Of a DNA stretch of 64,000 nt, positions 16,848 through 26,585 are shown in pieces. The position numbers and the translations under genes were made by a program. The DNA is taken from positions 534,542 through 598,541 of the forward strand of contig JAMNXO010000001.1 of the NCBI GenBank assembly GCA_023653115.1, given 5' to 3'. The notes under the pieces were generated by a model that saw only the letters and a program-made list of their open reading frames with translations, had not been told where the DNA came from and ran no database searches. The stretch's first letter is position 1; each line of letters opens with the position of its first letter. The DNA comes from Erythrobacter sp. Lineage in GTDB: Bacteria > Pseudomonadota > Alphaproteobacteria > Sphingomonadales > Sphingomonadaceae.

Positions 16848-18385
16848 TGTCCGTATCCCGGCTCGCCAGCTACGCGCACAGCCTCGCGCGCGGCAGCGAT
16901 CAAGGCGCCGGCCTTGGCGCGGCATTCGGCAAGTTCGTAATCAGGCTCGGAATCCGCGACGATCCCGGCACCGGCCTGCACATGCATCACCCCGTCCTTC
17001 ACCACCGCGGTGCGCAAGACGATGCACGAATCGAGGCTGCCATCGGGCGCGAAATAACCGACCCCGCCAGCATAGGCCCCGCGGGTTTCGGGTTCGAGGC
17101 TCGCGATGATCTCGCACGCGCGGATCTTGGGTGCGCCCGAGACCGTGCCCGCCGGAAAGCCCGCAAACAGCGCATCGAGCGCGTCTTTGGAAGCATCAAG
17201 TTCGCCCACCACATTGCTGACGATGTGCATCACGTGGCTGTAGCGTTCGATGGTGAAGCTGTCGGTCACCGTCACGCTGCCCGCTGTCGCCACCCGGCCG
17301 ACATCATTGCGCCCCAGATCGAGCAGCATCAGGTGCTCGGCGCGCTCCTTGGGATCGGCGAGCAGGATGGCTTCGTTGGCAATGTCCTCATCACGCGTTG
17401 CGCCGCGCGGGCGGGTGCCGGCGATCGGACGGATGGTGACTTCCGCCTTCCCGTTCGAATCGGGACGCACCCGCACCAGAATCTCGGGACTCGATCCCAC
17501 CAGCGCAAAGCCGGGAAGATCGAGGAAATAGAGGAACGGCGAAGGGTTCACCCGGCGCAGCGCACGGTAGAGCGAGAGCGGCGGCAGCGGGAAAGGGCAG
17601 GTGAAGCGCTGGGCCAACACCACCTGGAAGATGTCGCCGGCAAGGATGTAGTCCTTCGCCTTCAATGCCATCGCCTTGTAATCCTCGGGCGCGATCACCG
17701 GGGCGAGATCGGGCAGGGTATCGGGCAGCGCGGCATGATCGGCGGCAGGTGCAGGCTGGCCAAGCTGGCTGAGTGCCGCATCGATCCGCTCGCCCGCGCG
17801 CTCGACAGCGGCGGCCGGATCAGCCGCCTCCCAGATCGGCGCAATCGCGAACAGCGCATTGGTGAGCCCGTCGAACACAAGGATCACCGTCGGCCGCACA
17901 AACAGCATATCGGGCAGATCGAGCGGGCTATCGGCCGCGCGCGGCAGGCGCTCGACCAGGCCGATGGTTTCATAGCCGAGATAGCCGACCAGGCACGCCA
18001 GCGCGGGCGGCAGGCCTTCGGGCATCGGATCGATCCGGCAGGTCGCCGCCAATTCGCGCAGCGCGGTCAGCGCGTCGCTGCCGCAGGGCGCAAAGGCGTC
18101 TCGGTTCTGCCGCCATTCGCGGTTGATCTCGGCCTGCGTGCCGCGCGCGCGGAATACCAAATCGGGATCGAGGCCGAGCAGGCTGTAGCGACCGCGCACC
18201 TCGCCGCCTTCGACCGATTCAAGCAGGAAATCGCCGCGCCCGGGCACGATCAGCCGCCGCGCCGCGCCCACCGGCGTGTCGCTATCGGCAATGATCCGCC
18301 GCCACACCAGCGCAGGCCGGCCTTGGGCCAGCAGAGCGGTTGCAGCGGCAGCGTTTTCGGGCAGACCGGCGGCAGACAGGGTCAC
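16844..18385 (-). CDS. trpE: Anthranilate synthase component I
   Basis: 513 residues from a GTG start at 18385. Converts chorismate with ammonia from TrpG to anthranilate. The chorismate-binding domain carries DIFQVVLAQRF, NPSPFLYFLDLPGFALVGSSPE, IRPIAGTRPRGATRDED, DLGRNDVGRVA, MHIVSNV and GTVSGAPKIRA. The N-terminal inhibitor region has LLESVEGGEVRGRYS, the LLESxxx motif tied to tryptophan feedback inhibition. It follows ppiD by 17 bp and overlaps the lipoprotein gene by 4 bp. I find no leader peptide with Trp codons, so attenuation control is not supported. Confidence 0.96.
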   Translation of the reverse strand: MTLSAAGLPENAAAATALLAQGRPALVWRRIIADSDTPVGAARRLIVPGRGDFLLESVEGGEVRGRYSLLGLDPDLVFRARGTQAEINREWRQNRDAFAPCGSDALTALRELAATCRIDPMPEGLPPALACLVGYLGYETIGLVERLPRAADSPLDLPDMLFVRPTVILVFDGLTNALFAIAPIWEAADPAAAVERAGERIDAALSQLGQPAPAADHAALPDTLPDLAPVIAPEDYKAMALKAKDYILAGDIFQVVLAQRFTCPFPLPPLSLYRALRRVNPSPFLYFLDLPGFALVGSSPEILVRVRPDSNGKAEVTIRPIAGTRPRGATRDEDIANEAILLADPKERAEHLMLLDLGRNDVGRVATAGSVTVTDSFTIERYSHVMHIVSNVVGELDASKDALDALFAGFPAGTVSGAPKIRACEIIASLEPETRGAYAGGVGYFAPDGSLDSCIVLRTAVVKDGVMHVQAGAGIVADSEPDYELAECRAKAGALIAAAREAVRVAGEPGYGQ

Positions 18386-18402
18386 GAGGCGATCACGCGC
18401 AC

Positions 18403-20334
18403 TTATTGTTCGCCCGAAAGCTGCTTGCGCACGGCGGCAATCGCCGCATCATTGCGGGTGGTGCCGAGTTCCTTGCGCATCGCGGCGGCAGCCATGCGGC
18501 GATATTCTTCGGTCAGCGTCGGGGCGAGCTGGGCTCGGGTCTGCTGCAGCAGGCCGGGCTCCTTGTCGATCGGATTGGTGCTGATGTCGTCGAGGCTGAC
18601 GACATACCAGCCGATATTGCGCGGCCCTTCCAGCAGCTTGACCGAGCCTTCGGCCATGCTGAACATCAGCACCAGCGGCGGCGGGATGTTGGCGCCGCGC
18701 TGGCTCAGTAGCGCGCGGCGCTCCAGATCGATCGGTTCGCGTTCGAATGGCTTGCCCTCTGCTGCAAGCGCAGCGGACAGATCGGTCTTGCCGCGGGTCT
18801 TGGCGATGATCCGCTCGGCGGCGGCGCGGGCCAGCTTGGCCCCCTGCGCGCGGCGCCAGCCATCCTCGGCCTGCGCCTTGATTTCGGCGAGCGGCGGGGC
18901 GGCCGCTTCATCAACGCGGGCGACTTCGAAGATCACGAATTGCTGGCCGGCCACGACTTCTGCCAGCTGCGGTTCGCTTTCCTCCATCTGGAAGGCGGTG
19001 GTCAGCACCGGCACCAATTGCGGCACGATCTGCACTTCGGGGCGACCGAAGGCCTGACCATTGGCGAGCAGCGCAGGCGTTGTTTCGACCTTGAGGCCGT
19101 ATGCCTTGGCGACTTCGGCCATCGCTGTGCCGCTGTCGATCTCGCCTTCGATTTCGGCGATCAGATCGGCGGTGGCGGCGCTGCGCTTCTCGCCCGTGAG
19201 CTGTTCGGCAATGCTGCCGCGCACATCGGCAAGGCTGCGCGCCGGTGTGCGCTCGATTGTATCGACCCGCGCGACATACCAGCCAAGCGTGCCCTTGGCC
19301 GGATCGACAATCCCGCCCTGGCTCGCCTTGAACGCCTTTTCGGCAAAGGCGAAGCTGGTGGCGCCCGACATTTCCTCGCGCGTGCGCAGCGGTGCCTGCG
19401 AGGCGCTGAACCCGGCCGCTGCTGCTGCGGCTTCAAGCGAGGTTCCGCCGCGCACCTTGGCAACCAGCGCCTTGGCGGCATCTTCGGTGGGGACGACAAA
19501 GGCCGTCACCGAACGGCGCTCGCTCGCTTGATATTGCGCGGCATCGCGCTTGTAACGGGCGGCGATTTCCGCCTCGGTCGGGGTTGCATTGACCTTGAGC
19601 GACCGCTCGCCGAACACCGCAAAGCGCAGCGTGCGGCGTTCCGGGCGGATGAACTGCGCGCGGTTGGCGGCATACCATTCGGTCAGCTGCGCCGTGGTCG
19701 GCGCGGTGGTGGGGGCGTAGGCGGCGCTGGGGATCAGCGCGATTTCGCCGCGCCGCCGCTCCAGCACCAGCGAGGCATATTGGCGTGCGATTTTCTCGGG
19801 CATCTGCGGCGCGATCAGGGCGGGGCGCAGCAGCTGGTCCTCCAGCAGGCCGTTGGCGAGATCCTTGCGGAACACCGCGTCGGTCAGCCCGCGCTGGCGC
19901 AGCGCGGCGAGATAGGTTTTCTCGTCAAACTCGCCAGCGAGCGAACGGAAGGCCTGGATTTGCAGGATTTCGCTGTTGATCAGGTTCTCGCCCGCGCGCA
20001 GGCCATAGGCGTTGGCATAGCTGCCCACCGCATAGCGATCGATCAGCTGGCGCACGACTTCATCAAGCGCTCCTGCCTCGATGAACTCGGGCATGGTCAG
20101 CACCGGGTTCTGCGCGCGCACCTGATCGAGCGCGTTGTTGGCTGCGGTCACCAGTTCGGAATTGGGGATCGGCTCGTCGCCCACCACCGCGACATTCTCG
20201 CTGCCCGAGACCCCGCCGACGCTGGTGCCCGAAATGTCCGCCGCGACAAAGGCCAGCGCCATCAGCACCAGAAAGCCGAGGAAAATCGGCAGGCCGATCT
20301 TGGACTGGAAGAAACGGCGGAAGAAGGTGAGCAT
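18403..20334 (-). CDS. ppiD: PpiD/SurA-type peptidyl-prolyl isomerase, inner-membrane anchored
   Basis: 643 residues from ATG 20334 (the frame upstream to 20406 lacks homologous sequence). One N-terminal membrane segment at about 13-33 follows a short basic cytosolic stretch, leaving the rest in the periplasm, the PpiD/SurA_N_3 plan. A parvulin-like domain lies around residues 230-370, and a second degenerate repeat follows. The role is folding of outer-membrane and secreted proteins at the Sec translocon exit. It is the first gene of the run leading to trpE and is divergent from tpiA across a 252 bp gap that should hold both promoters. Confidence 0.9.
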   Translation of the reverse strand: MLTFFRRFFQSKIGLPIFLGFLVLMALAFVAADISGTSVGGVSGSENVAVVGDEPIPNSELVTAANNALDQVRAQNPVLTMPEFIEAGALDEVVRQLIDRYAVGSYANAYGLRAGENLINSEILQIQAFRSLAGEFDEKTYLAALRQRGLTDAVFRKDLANGLLEDQLLRPALIAPQMPEKIARQYASLVLERRRGEIALIPSAAYAPTTAPTTAQLTEWYAANRAQFIRPERRTLRFAVFGERSLKVNATPTEAEIAARYKRDAAQYQASERRSVTAFVVPTEDAAKALVAKVRGGTSLEAAAAAAGFSASQAPLRTREEMSGATSFAFAEKAFKASQGGIVDPAKGTLGWYVARVDTIERTPARSLADVRGSIAEQLTGEKRSAATADLIAEIEGEIDSGTAMAEVAKAYGLKVETTPALLANGQAFGRPEVQIVPQLVPVLTTAFQMEESEPQLAEVVAGQQFVIFEVARVDEAAAPPLAEIKAQAEDGWRRAQGAKLARAAAERIIAKTRGKTDLSAALAAEGKPFEREPIDLERRALLSQRGANIPPPLVLMFSMAEGSVKLLEGPRNIGWYVVSLDDISTNPIDKEPGLLQQTRAQLAPTLTEEYRRMAAAAMRKELGTTRNDAAIAAVRKQLSGEQ

Positions 20335-20586
20335 TGCTGGCGAAACCCCGGCGGAAAAAACGATCTGCAGGCAAGGGCATGGCTTGCCCTGACCACGCCC
20401 GAGCAAATCCGGCGCGAGCGCGCTTTATCGGCCCTGAGACCGCGCGGCAACAGGTCTGCGGGGCTTTTGTTGATTGTTGCGTGGCGCTTTTGACTGTGCG
20501 GGCTTCCTCGGCTAGCGGACGCGGCCCCGCAGGCCTAAAGCCGTCGGGGAATCGCCTTTCCCTCTCTCAAGGTGCAGGACAAACCC

Positions 20587-21360
20587 ATGGCTCGCCGGCC
20601 CTACATCGTCGGAAACTGGAAGATGCACGGCACACGCGCGATGCTTTCCGAAGCGCGCGCGATTGACCGTGCTGCCCAGCGGCACATGAAAGTCGAGGTC
20701 GCACTCGCGCCGCCCTTCACGCTGATCCACCCGATTCACCGCGAGGCCGAGCAGATCTCGGTCGGTGCGCAGGATTGTCACCACGCCGATGGCGGCGCGC
20801 ATACCGGCGACATTTCCGCCGCGATGGTGGCTGATGCCGGGGCCAAGTTCGTGATCCTCGGCCATTCGGAACGCCGCACCGGGCATGGCGAAAGCGATGC
20901 GCTGGTGCGCGCCAAGGCGGCAGCGGCGCTGGCGGCCGGTCTGCGCATTATCATGTGCTGCGGCGAAAGCGGGGAAACCCGCGAATCGGGCCGCGCGGTC
21001 GCCTTCATCAAGAAGCAGCTCAAGGCCTCGCTGCCCGCGCCCGCCGATGCGCCGGCAGATCTCGCCGAGCGCATCACGGTCGCTTACGAGCCGATCTGGG
21101 CGATCGGCACCGGCACCGCAGCCACCACCGCCGATATCGGCGAGATGCACGGGGTGATCCGCCAGTTGCTGGTCGAACTCTATGGCGAGGAACAGGGCCG
21201 CGAGGTGCGGATCATCTATGGCGGCTCGGTCAAGCCTGACAACGCTGCTGAAATCTTCGCCGTGCCCGAAGTGAGCGGGGCGCTGGTGGGCGGGGCGAGC
21301 CTGACGGCGGACAGCTTCATGGGCATCGCGCTCGCGGCGGGCGAACCGTCCGACCACTAA
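20587..21360 (+). CDS. tpiA: Triosephosphate isomerase
   Basis: 257 residues from ATG 20587. Interconverts dihydroxyacetone phosphate and glyceraldehyde 3-phosphate. Catalytic residues: Lys12 in VGNWKMHG, His93 in ILGHSERR, Glu168 in AYEPIWAIGTG; the phosphate-binding loop IYGGSVKPDNA follows. Length is typical. A spurious extension of five codons to 20572 is possible but homologues begin at MARRPYIVGNWK. Followed by secG after 111 bp. Confidence 0.97.
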   Translation: MARRPYIVGNWKMHGTRAMLSEARAIDRAAQRHMKVEVALAPPFTLIHPIHREAEQISVGAQDCHHADGGAHTGDISAAMVADAGAKFVILGHSERRTGHGESDALVRAKAAAALAAGLRIIMCCGESGETRESGRAVAFIKKQLKASLPAPADAPADLAERITVAYEPIWAIGTGTAATTADIGEMHGVIRQLLVELYGEEQGREVRIIYGGSVKPDNAAEIFAVPEVSGALVGGASLTADSFMGIALAAGEPSDH

Positions 21361-21471
21361 CCCAGCGCGTCCGGGCAGGCCCCCGGCGCACTTGCCGATT
21401 CCCACCGGGAAGCCTACATGGCGCCCACGTTACAAGCCGGGCGGGTTTCGCCCTTCGCAAGAGATTCGTTC

Positions 21472-21861
21472 ATGTCGCTGTTCATCTTCCTTTCCGTGAT
21501 TCAGGCTCTGGTGGCCGCAGCGCTGGTTGGCGTGGTGCTGATGCAGCGCTCCGAAGGCGGTGGTCTGGGCATCGGCGGCAGCCCGTCGGGCGCGTTCGGT
21601 GCGCGCGGGGCGGCGGACTTCCTGACCCGCGCGACCAAGTGGCTGGCGATTGCCTTCGTCTCGCTCTCGATCGTGCTGGCGGCACTCGCCGTGCGCGAAA
21701 GCCGGGTGGGCGATGTGACATCGACGCTCGAACGCGCCAACGGTTCGCCGGCCGCGCCCGCGCCCGATCTGCTGGCCGAGCCGGCCGCCCCTGCCGCTGC
21801 CGCTCCGGCTGAAGCGGCTCCGGCTGCTCCCGCCCCTGCGCAAGAGGCGCCCGCCGAGTAA
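21472..21861 (+). CDS. secG: Preprotein translocase subunit SecG
   Basis: 129 residues from ATG 21472. Two membrane helices (about 2-22 and 52-72) flank the conserved cytosolic loop with LMQRSEGGGLGIGGS, the SecG hallmark. The C-terminal ~45 residues are almost only Ala, Pro and Glu and should be disordered, a tail seen in many alphaproteobacterial SecG proteins. SecG assists SecYE in export. A hairpin lies 6 bp after the stop, and pyrG follows. Confidence 0.93.
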   Translation: MSLFIFLSVIQALVAAALVGVVLMQRSEGGGLGIGGSPSGAFGARGAADFLTRATKWLAIAFVSLSIVLAALAVRESRVGDVTSTLERANGSPAAPAPDLLAEPAAPAAAAPAEAAPAAPAPAQEAPAE

Positions 21862-21867
21862 GCCTGT

Positions 21868-21888
21868 CGCGGCCGCACCCCGGCCGCG
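21868..21888 (+). terminator. GC-rich hairpin after secG
   Basis: An 8 bp perfect stem CGCGGCCG/CGGCCGCG with loop CACCC, followed by CATTAATTT rather than a clean U-run. It lies between secG and pyrG and may be a weak or partial terminator. The absence of a strong U-run keeps the call modest. Confidence 0.45.
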
Positions 21889-21968
21889 CATTAATTTGCC
21901 ACAGGTCTGTGGATGGTCGCGCAATGGCGCGCGCAATTCGCTTGCCCCGAATCCCTCTCGCTGCTTAA

Positions 21969-23618
<1,650 letters not shown>

Positions 23619-23698
23619 GATTTTTGCAGCAGGCCGGTGCCGCCAGTGCGCAGGCAGGGGAAGGTTTTTCCGCGTCCCCAAGCGACCTGCACCGTTTT

Positions 23699-23745
23699 GT
23701 TACAAACGTTTGCTTGGCGTTGTCGCGTCCTTACAAGTTTGTAAG
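23699..23745 (+). promoter_or_regulatory. Paired TTACAA palindromes in a candidate operator/promoter
   Basis: Two related palindromes: CAAACGTTTG (23703-23712, perfect 10 bp, preceded by TTA) and CTTACAA-GT-TTGTAAG (23730-23745, perfect 7 bp arms). The TTACAA hexamers begin at 23700 and 23731, 31 bp or about three helical turns apart, and the stretch is much more AT-rich than its surroundings. The spacing suits a dimeric regulator binding two sites on one face. It lies just upstream of the candidate structured RNA and about 80 bp after pyrG. Regulator unknown. Confidence 0.45.
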
Positions 23746-23985
23746 TTAGCGCTTGCACGGCATTGCAGTTCCGCATTAGACCCAAGGTCGAAGAGAGGAC
23801 TTCGGAAGGATCGCAAGGCGTAAGAGCCAGCGTTCCGGAATGTCGTCAAGGCAAGCCGGGCCCTTCTGAAGGTCTTCGTAAGGTCACAAGCTTGCTGCGT
23901 TTTGTCCGTCTTCTGCGACCCGGACGGATAGGATAAGGCAAGGCGGCGTAAGCCGCGGGGGCGGATTGCAAAATCCGCCCCCACT
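23746..23985 (+). ncRNA. Candidate structured non-coding RNA between pyrG and hsp20
   Basis: About 240 nt without a recognisable protein. It ends in two abutting hairpins with GNRA loops on the plus strand: GCGGC-GTAA-GCCGC (23943-23956) and an 11 bp stem closing on GCAA (23957-23982). The loops obey GNRA only on the plus strand, which suggests that strand is the RNA. Shorter complementary stretches such as CCTTCTGAAGG occur upstream, and the 5' side has the palindromic promoter-like region. It does not match tmRNA, RNase P, SRP RNA or 6S as far as I can tell, and no U-run follows the last stem. Alternatives are a long 3' UTR of pyrG or the terminator zone of hsp20. Confidence 0.35.
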
Positions 23986-24010
23986 AACTCCCCCATAACG
24001 TCGGCTAAAA

Positions 24011-24496
24011 TCAGGCCGCGCTGGCAGCCTTGTCATCGCCGTCGCCTTCAATCGGCACAGCGGTAAGGCGCGCGGCGCCGTTGATCGCGATCTTCTTGGG
24101 CTTCATCGCTTCGGGCACTTCGCGCACCAGATCGATGGTCAGCAGCCCATCAGCCAGATCGGCGTTCTCGACCCGCACGAAATCGGCCAGTTCAAAGCGG
24201 CGCTCGAACCCGCGATTGGCGATGCCGACATGGATCAGTTCCGAGCCATCGGCGAATTCCTCGCGCTTGCGGCCCTGCACCACCAGCAGGTTCTGCTGCG
24301 CGGTGATGTCGATATCCTGCGGGCGGAAACCGGCCACTGCGAGCGTTATGCGGTAATTGTCTTCACCGCTGCGGGAGATGTTGAAGGGGGGATAATTGTC
24401 GCCGGCGTTGAGGCGCGCCTGGTTTTCGAGCAGGTCGAACAGGCGATCAAAACCCACAGTGCTGCGGCGATAGGGGGTGAAATCGAAACGTGACAT
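24011..24496 (-). CDS. Small heat-shock protein, Hsp20/IbpA family
   Basis: 161 residues. A short N-terminal region with FDFTPYRRSTVGFDRLFDLL is followed by an alpha-crystallin domain (about 38-140: PPFNISRSGEDNYRITLAVAG, then FVRVENADLADGLLTIDL) and the conserved I-x-I-type tail region (KKIAING). It holds unfolding proteins in a refoldable state during heat stress. The mRNA leader carries a ROSE-like hairpin over the ribosome site, so control by temperature at translation is likely. Divergent from grxC with 150 bp between. Confidence 0.95.
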   Translation of the reverse strand: MSRFDFTPYRRSTVGFDRLFDLLENQARLNAGDNYPPFNISRSGEDNYRITLAVAGFRPQDIDITAQQNLLVVQGRKREEFADGSELIHVGIANRGFERRFELADFVRVENADLADGLLTIDLVREVPEAMKPKKIAINGAARLTAVPIEGDGDDKAASAA

Positions 24497-24562
24497 AGTC
24501 GCAAATCCTCACATTGGAGCAATCTGGTTCGGATGCAGGCCTGCCGGATGCAGCACCTGCCT
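24497..24562 (-). promoter_or_regulatory. ROSE-like RNA thermometer in the hsp20 leader
   Basis: Read on the minus strand, the 14 bases before ATG 24496 follow GAGGA (24510-24506), the likely ribosome site. Just before it is TTGCTC (24522-24517). UUGCU opposite AGGA with one bulged G is the defining final hairpin of ROSE elements upstream of alphaproteobacterial hsp20 genes; here the loop is about CAAUGU. Farther upstream, GCAGGCCTGC and a repeated GCATCCG supply additional pairing. At low temperature the ribosome site would be masked and on heating exposed. Confidence 0.6.
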
Positions 24563-24646
24563 GTTGCCATCGCGCTCCCCGAGACTGGCGGAACGCGGCA
24601 ACAGGCTCTATCTGGTTTGTGTCACCACGGTTTCAAGAGGATCGCA

Positions 24647-24910
24647 ATGGCTCAGCCGCAGATCGATATTTACACCAAGTTCGCCTGCCCGTTCTGCGTG
24701 CGCGCCAAGCGGCTGCTGGCGGAAAAGGGCGCGTCCTTCACCGAATATGACATCACCATGGGCGGGGCCAAGCGCGACGAGATGCTGGCGCGCGCACCCA
24801 ACGCGATGACCGTGCCGCAGATATTCATCGGCGAGACCCATGTGGGCGGATCGGACGATCTGGCCGCGCTTGAACGGGCGGGCAAGCTCGACGCCTTGCT
24901 GGCCGGCTGA
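24647..24910 (+). CDS. grxC: Glutaredoxin 3
   Basis: 87 residues from ATG 24647. Dithiol glutaredoxin with active site CPFC at residues 14-17, the TVPQIFIGETHVGG cis-proline and glutathione-binding segment, and the SDDL motif. Reduces mixed disulfides with glutathione in the cytosol. Its TGA overlaps the first base of the next gene's ATG. The longer frame to 24533 runs through the hsp20 leader and is not used. Confidence 0.96.
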   Translation: MAQPQIDIYTKFACPFCVRAKRLLAEKGASFTEYDITMGGAKRDEMLARAPNAMTVPQIFIGETHVGGSDDLAALERAGKLDALLAG

Positions 24911-25731
24911 TGCCGAGAATTGCGGTCCTCCAGATGTGTTCGGGAATCGATCCCGCAGCGAACCTTCGGGTCATAGAGGATGCTGCAAAGCGCGCGGCGA
25001 AAGAAGGCGCGCTGGTGCTGTTCACACCCGAAATGTCGCTGCTGCTCGATCGCAACCGCGAACGCGCTGGAGCATGGATCTCGTCAGACGGGCCGCAGGA
25101 GGTGTGCGAGGAATTGTCAGTTATCGCCGCCAAACAGCACCTCGATATTGCTGTCGGATCAATGCCGGTGGTGAGCCAAAGCGGCAAATGGGCTAATCGT
25201 GCGCATTACTTCCGGCCTGACCTCGGACCACCGGTCACTTACGACAAGATGCATATGTTCGACGTCGATCTGGCAAGCGGCGAGAGTTGGCGCGAGAGCA
25301 ACGCTTATGAGGCAGGCCGCGACGTGGTGACGGTGGAGGATACACCGCTCGGCCGCCTGGGCCTGACGATCTGCTACGATCTGCGCTTCCCGGCGCTGTT
25401 CGGCGAACTCGGCAACCGGCGCTGCGACGTGATCGCGGTGCCCGCAGCCTTCACCAAGCCCACCGGCGCGGCGCATTGGCACATCATGCTGCGCGCCCGC
25501 GCAATCGAGGCGAGCGCCTTCGTGGTCGCCGCTGCGCAAGTCGGCACGCATGAAGACGGGCGCACAACCTTTGGACACAGCCTCGTGGTCGATCCGTGGG
25601 GCGAAGTGCTGCTCGACATGGGCGAAGAAGAACCCGGGCTGGCGTTCTGCGAGATTGATCTGGCGCGGATTGCCGAAGTGCGCGCGCAGGTTCCGGCTCT
25701 TGCCAACCGCCGCCCGATTCCCACATCGTGA
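24910..25731 (+). CDS. Carbon-nitrogen hydrolase (nitrilase superfamily, Nit1-like)
   Basis: 273 residues. The catalytic triad is visible: Glu41 (LVLFTPEMSLLL), Lys113 (TYDKMHMFDVD) and Cys155 (LTICYDLRFPALF). The DLRFPALF signature and MLRARAIE segment point to the Nit1/NitFhit subgroup, which hydrolyses deaminated glutathione; its position directly after a glutaredoxin gene (1-base overlap) agrees with a glutathione-repair role. The substrate is inferred from family and context. DUF1178 follows 6 bp later. Confidence 0.9.
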   Translation: MPRIAVLQMCSGIDPAANLRVIEDAAKRAAKEGALVLFTPEMSLLLDRNRERAGAWISSDGPQEVCEELSVIAAKQHLDIAVGSMPVVSQSGKWANRAHYFRPDLGPPVTYDKMHMFDVDLASGESWRESNAYEAGRDVVTVEDTPLGRLGLTICYDLRFPALFGELGNRRCDVIAVPAAFTKPTGAAHWHIMLRARAIEASAFVVAAAQVGTHEDGRTTFGHSLVVDPWGEVLLDMGEEEPGLAFCEIDLARIAEVRAQVPALANRRPIPTS

Positions 25732-25737
25732 TGTAGC

Positions 25738-26205
25738 ATGATCGTATTTGACCTTGCGTGCCACCACGGCCACCGTTTTGAAGGCTGGTTCGGCTCCTCG
25801 GCCGACTATGCCGATCAGCACGCACGCGGGCTGTTGGTGTGTCCTGTGTGCGGCTCGGCCGAGGTGAGCAAGGCGCCGATGGCGCCTGCGGTGCCGGCCA
25901 AGGGCAACACGCGGCAAGAGGTGCTGCCGCCTGAAGCGCCCAAGCAACTCGCCAACACGCCAATGCCGCCGCAGGTGCAAAAGGTGCTCGCCGCGCTTGC
26001 CAAGGCGCAGGCCGAGGCGCTGAAGAACAGCACCTGGGTGGGCGACAAATTCGCCGATGAAACCCGCAAGATGCATTATGGCGAACGCGACGAAGCGCCG
26101 ATCCACGGGCAGGCGACCCTAGCAGAGGCCAAGGCACTGATCGAGGAAGGCGTGCCGGTCGCCCCGCTGCCATTCCCGGTCGCGCCGCCGGACAAACTCA
26201 ATTGA
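25738..26205 (+). CDS. DUF1178 family protein
   Basis: 155 residues beginning MIVFDLACHHGHRFEGWFGS with a CPVCGS zinc-knuckle-like pair near residue 40 and Cys8 upstream, the DUF1178 pattern. The middle is Ala/Pro-rich and helical; the segment VGDKFADETRKMHYGE is the family's conserved C-terminal block. Function unknown. It is often found after the nitrilase gene in alphaproteobacteria, as here. Confidence 0.9.
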   Translation: MIVFDLACHHGHRFEGWFGSSADYADQHARGLLVCPVCGSAEVSKAPMAPAVPAKGNTRQEVLPPEAPKQLANTPMPPQVQKVLAALAKAQAEALKNSTWVGDKFADETRKMHYGERDEAPIHGQATLAEAKALIEEGVPVAPLPFPVAPPDKLN

Positions 26206-26225
26206 ATGGTAAGTGTCTGTCGTTC

Positions 26226-26312
26226 CGCACGCCCTCCGGCGTGCGAAATCCTCCCTCATGCGACCTGAAGGTCGCGTCGCTGCGGGCGGCCGTTCGGCCT
26301 TGCGGCCCTTTG
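26226..26312. repeat. Cluster of short perfect hairpins upstream of tRNA-Arg
   Basis: Between the DUF1178 gene and tRNA-Arg: CGCACGCC-CTCC-GGCGTGCG (26226-26245), GCGACCT/AGGTCGC (26260-26275), and GGCC-GTTC-GGCC with an adjacent GGCC-CTTT-GGCC (about 26288-26312). The first is a good stem-loop and could end the grxC transcript, though no U-run follows. The clustering of several hairpins looks like a REP-type intergenic mosaic. Confidence 0.5.
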
Positions 26313-26356
26313 GCCCGTTATTGCGCCAGGCGGTGGTGATGCTATGTGGGCAGCGG

Positions 26357-26433
26357 GACCCCGTAGCTCAGCCGGATAGAGCATCAGATTCCTAATCTGG
26401 GGGCCGCGCGTTCGAATCGCGCCGGGGTCACCA
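26357..26433 (+). tRNA. tRNA-Arg (CCT)
   Basis: Complete cloverleaf: acceptor GACCCCG pairs with CGGGGTC, D arm with AGCTCAGCCGGATAGAGC, anticodon stem TCAGA/TCTGG with loop TTCCTAA (anticodon CCT, reading AGG), T arm with TTCGAAT. CCA is encoded at 26431-26433. A run of six T follows immediately (26434-26439), likely ending transcription. Confidence 0.96.
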
Positions 26434-26585
26434 TTTTTTCGCAGATCGGGAAAAGGCAAAAGGCGCTCGGCCCAACCGGAGTGACGAAGCTTCGCATCGT
26501 CATTCGGTATCTGGCCGTAGCGCCTTTCGAAACTCCGTTTACACTTTCAATGCTTAACAAATCGTAAAGCCTGACACTTTTCCTG

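Noticed and set aside
18386..18450. A trp leader peptide and attenuator before trpE
   Set aside because: trpE follows the ppiD stop by 17 bp and no Trp-rich small frame or competing hairpins are present.
23957..23982. The 11 bp GNRA hairpin as a simple intrinsic terminator for pyrG or hsp20
   Set aside because: Neither strand has a U-run after it, and it lies 340 bp after pyrG; a structured RNA or 3' UTR fits better, though this is not settled.
23700..23996. A 98-residue minus-strand open frame between pyrG and hsp20
   Set aside because: No family features, Arg/Ser/Leu-rich, and it covers the palindromes and hairpins that indicate a non-coding region.
26226..26312. CRISPR-like array
   Set aside because: The hairpins differ in sequence and spacing; there are no repeated units with spacers, and no cas genes.
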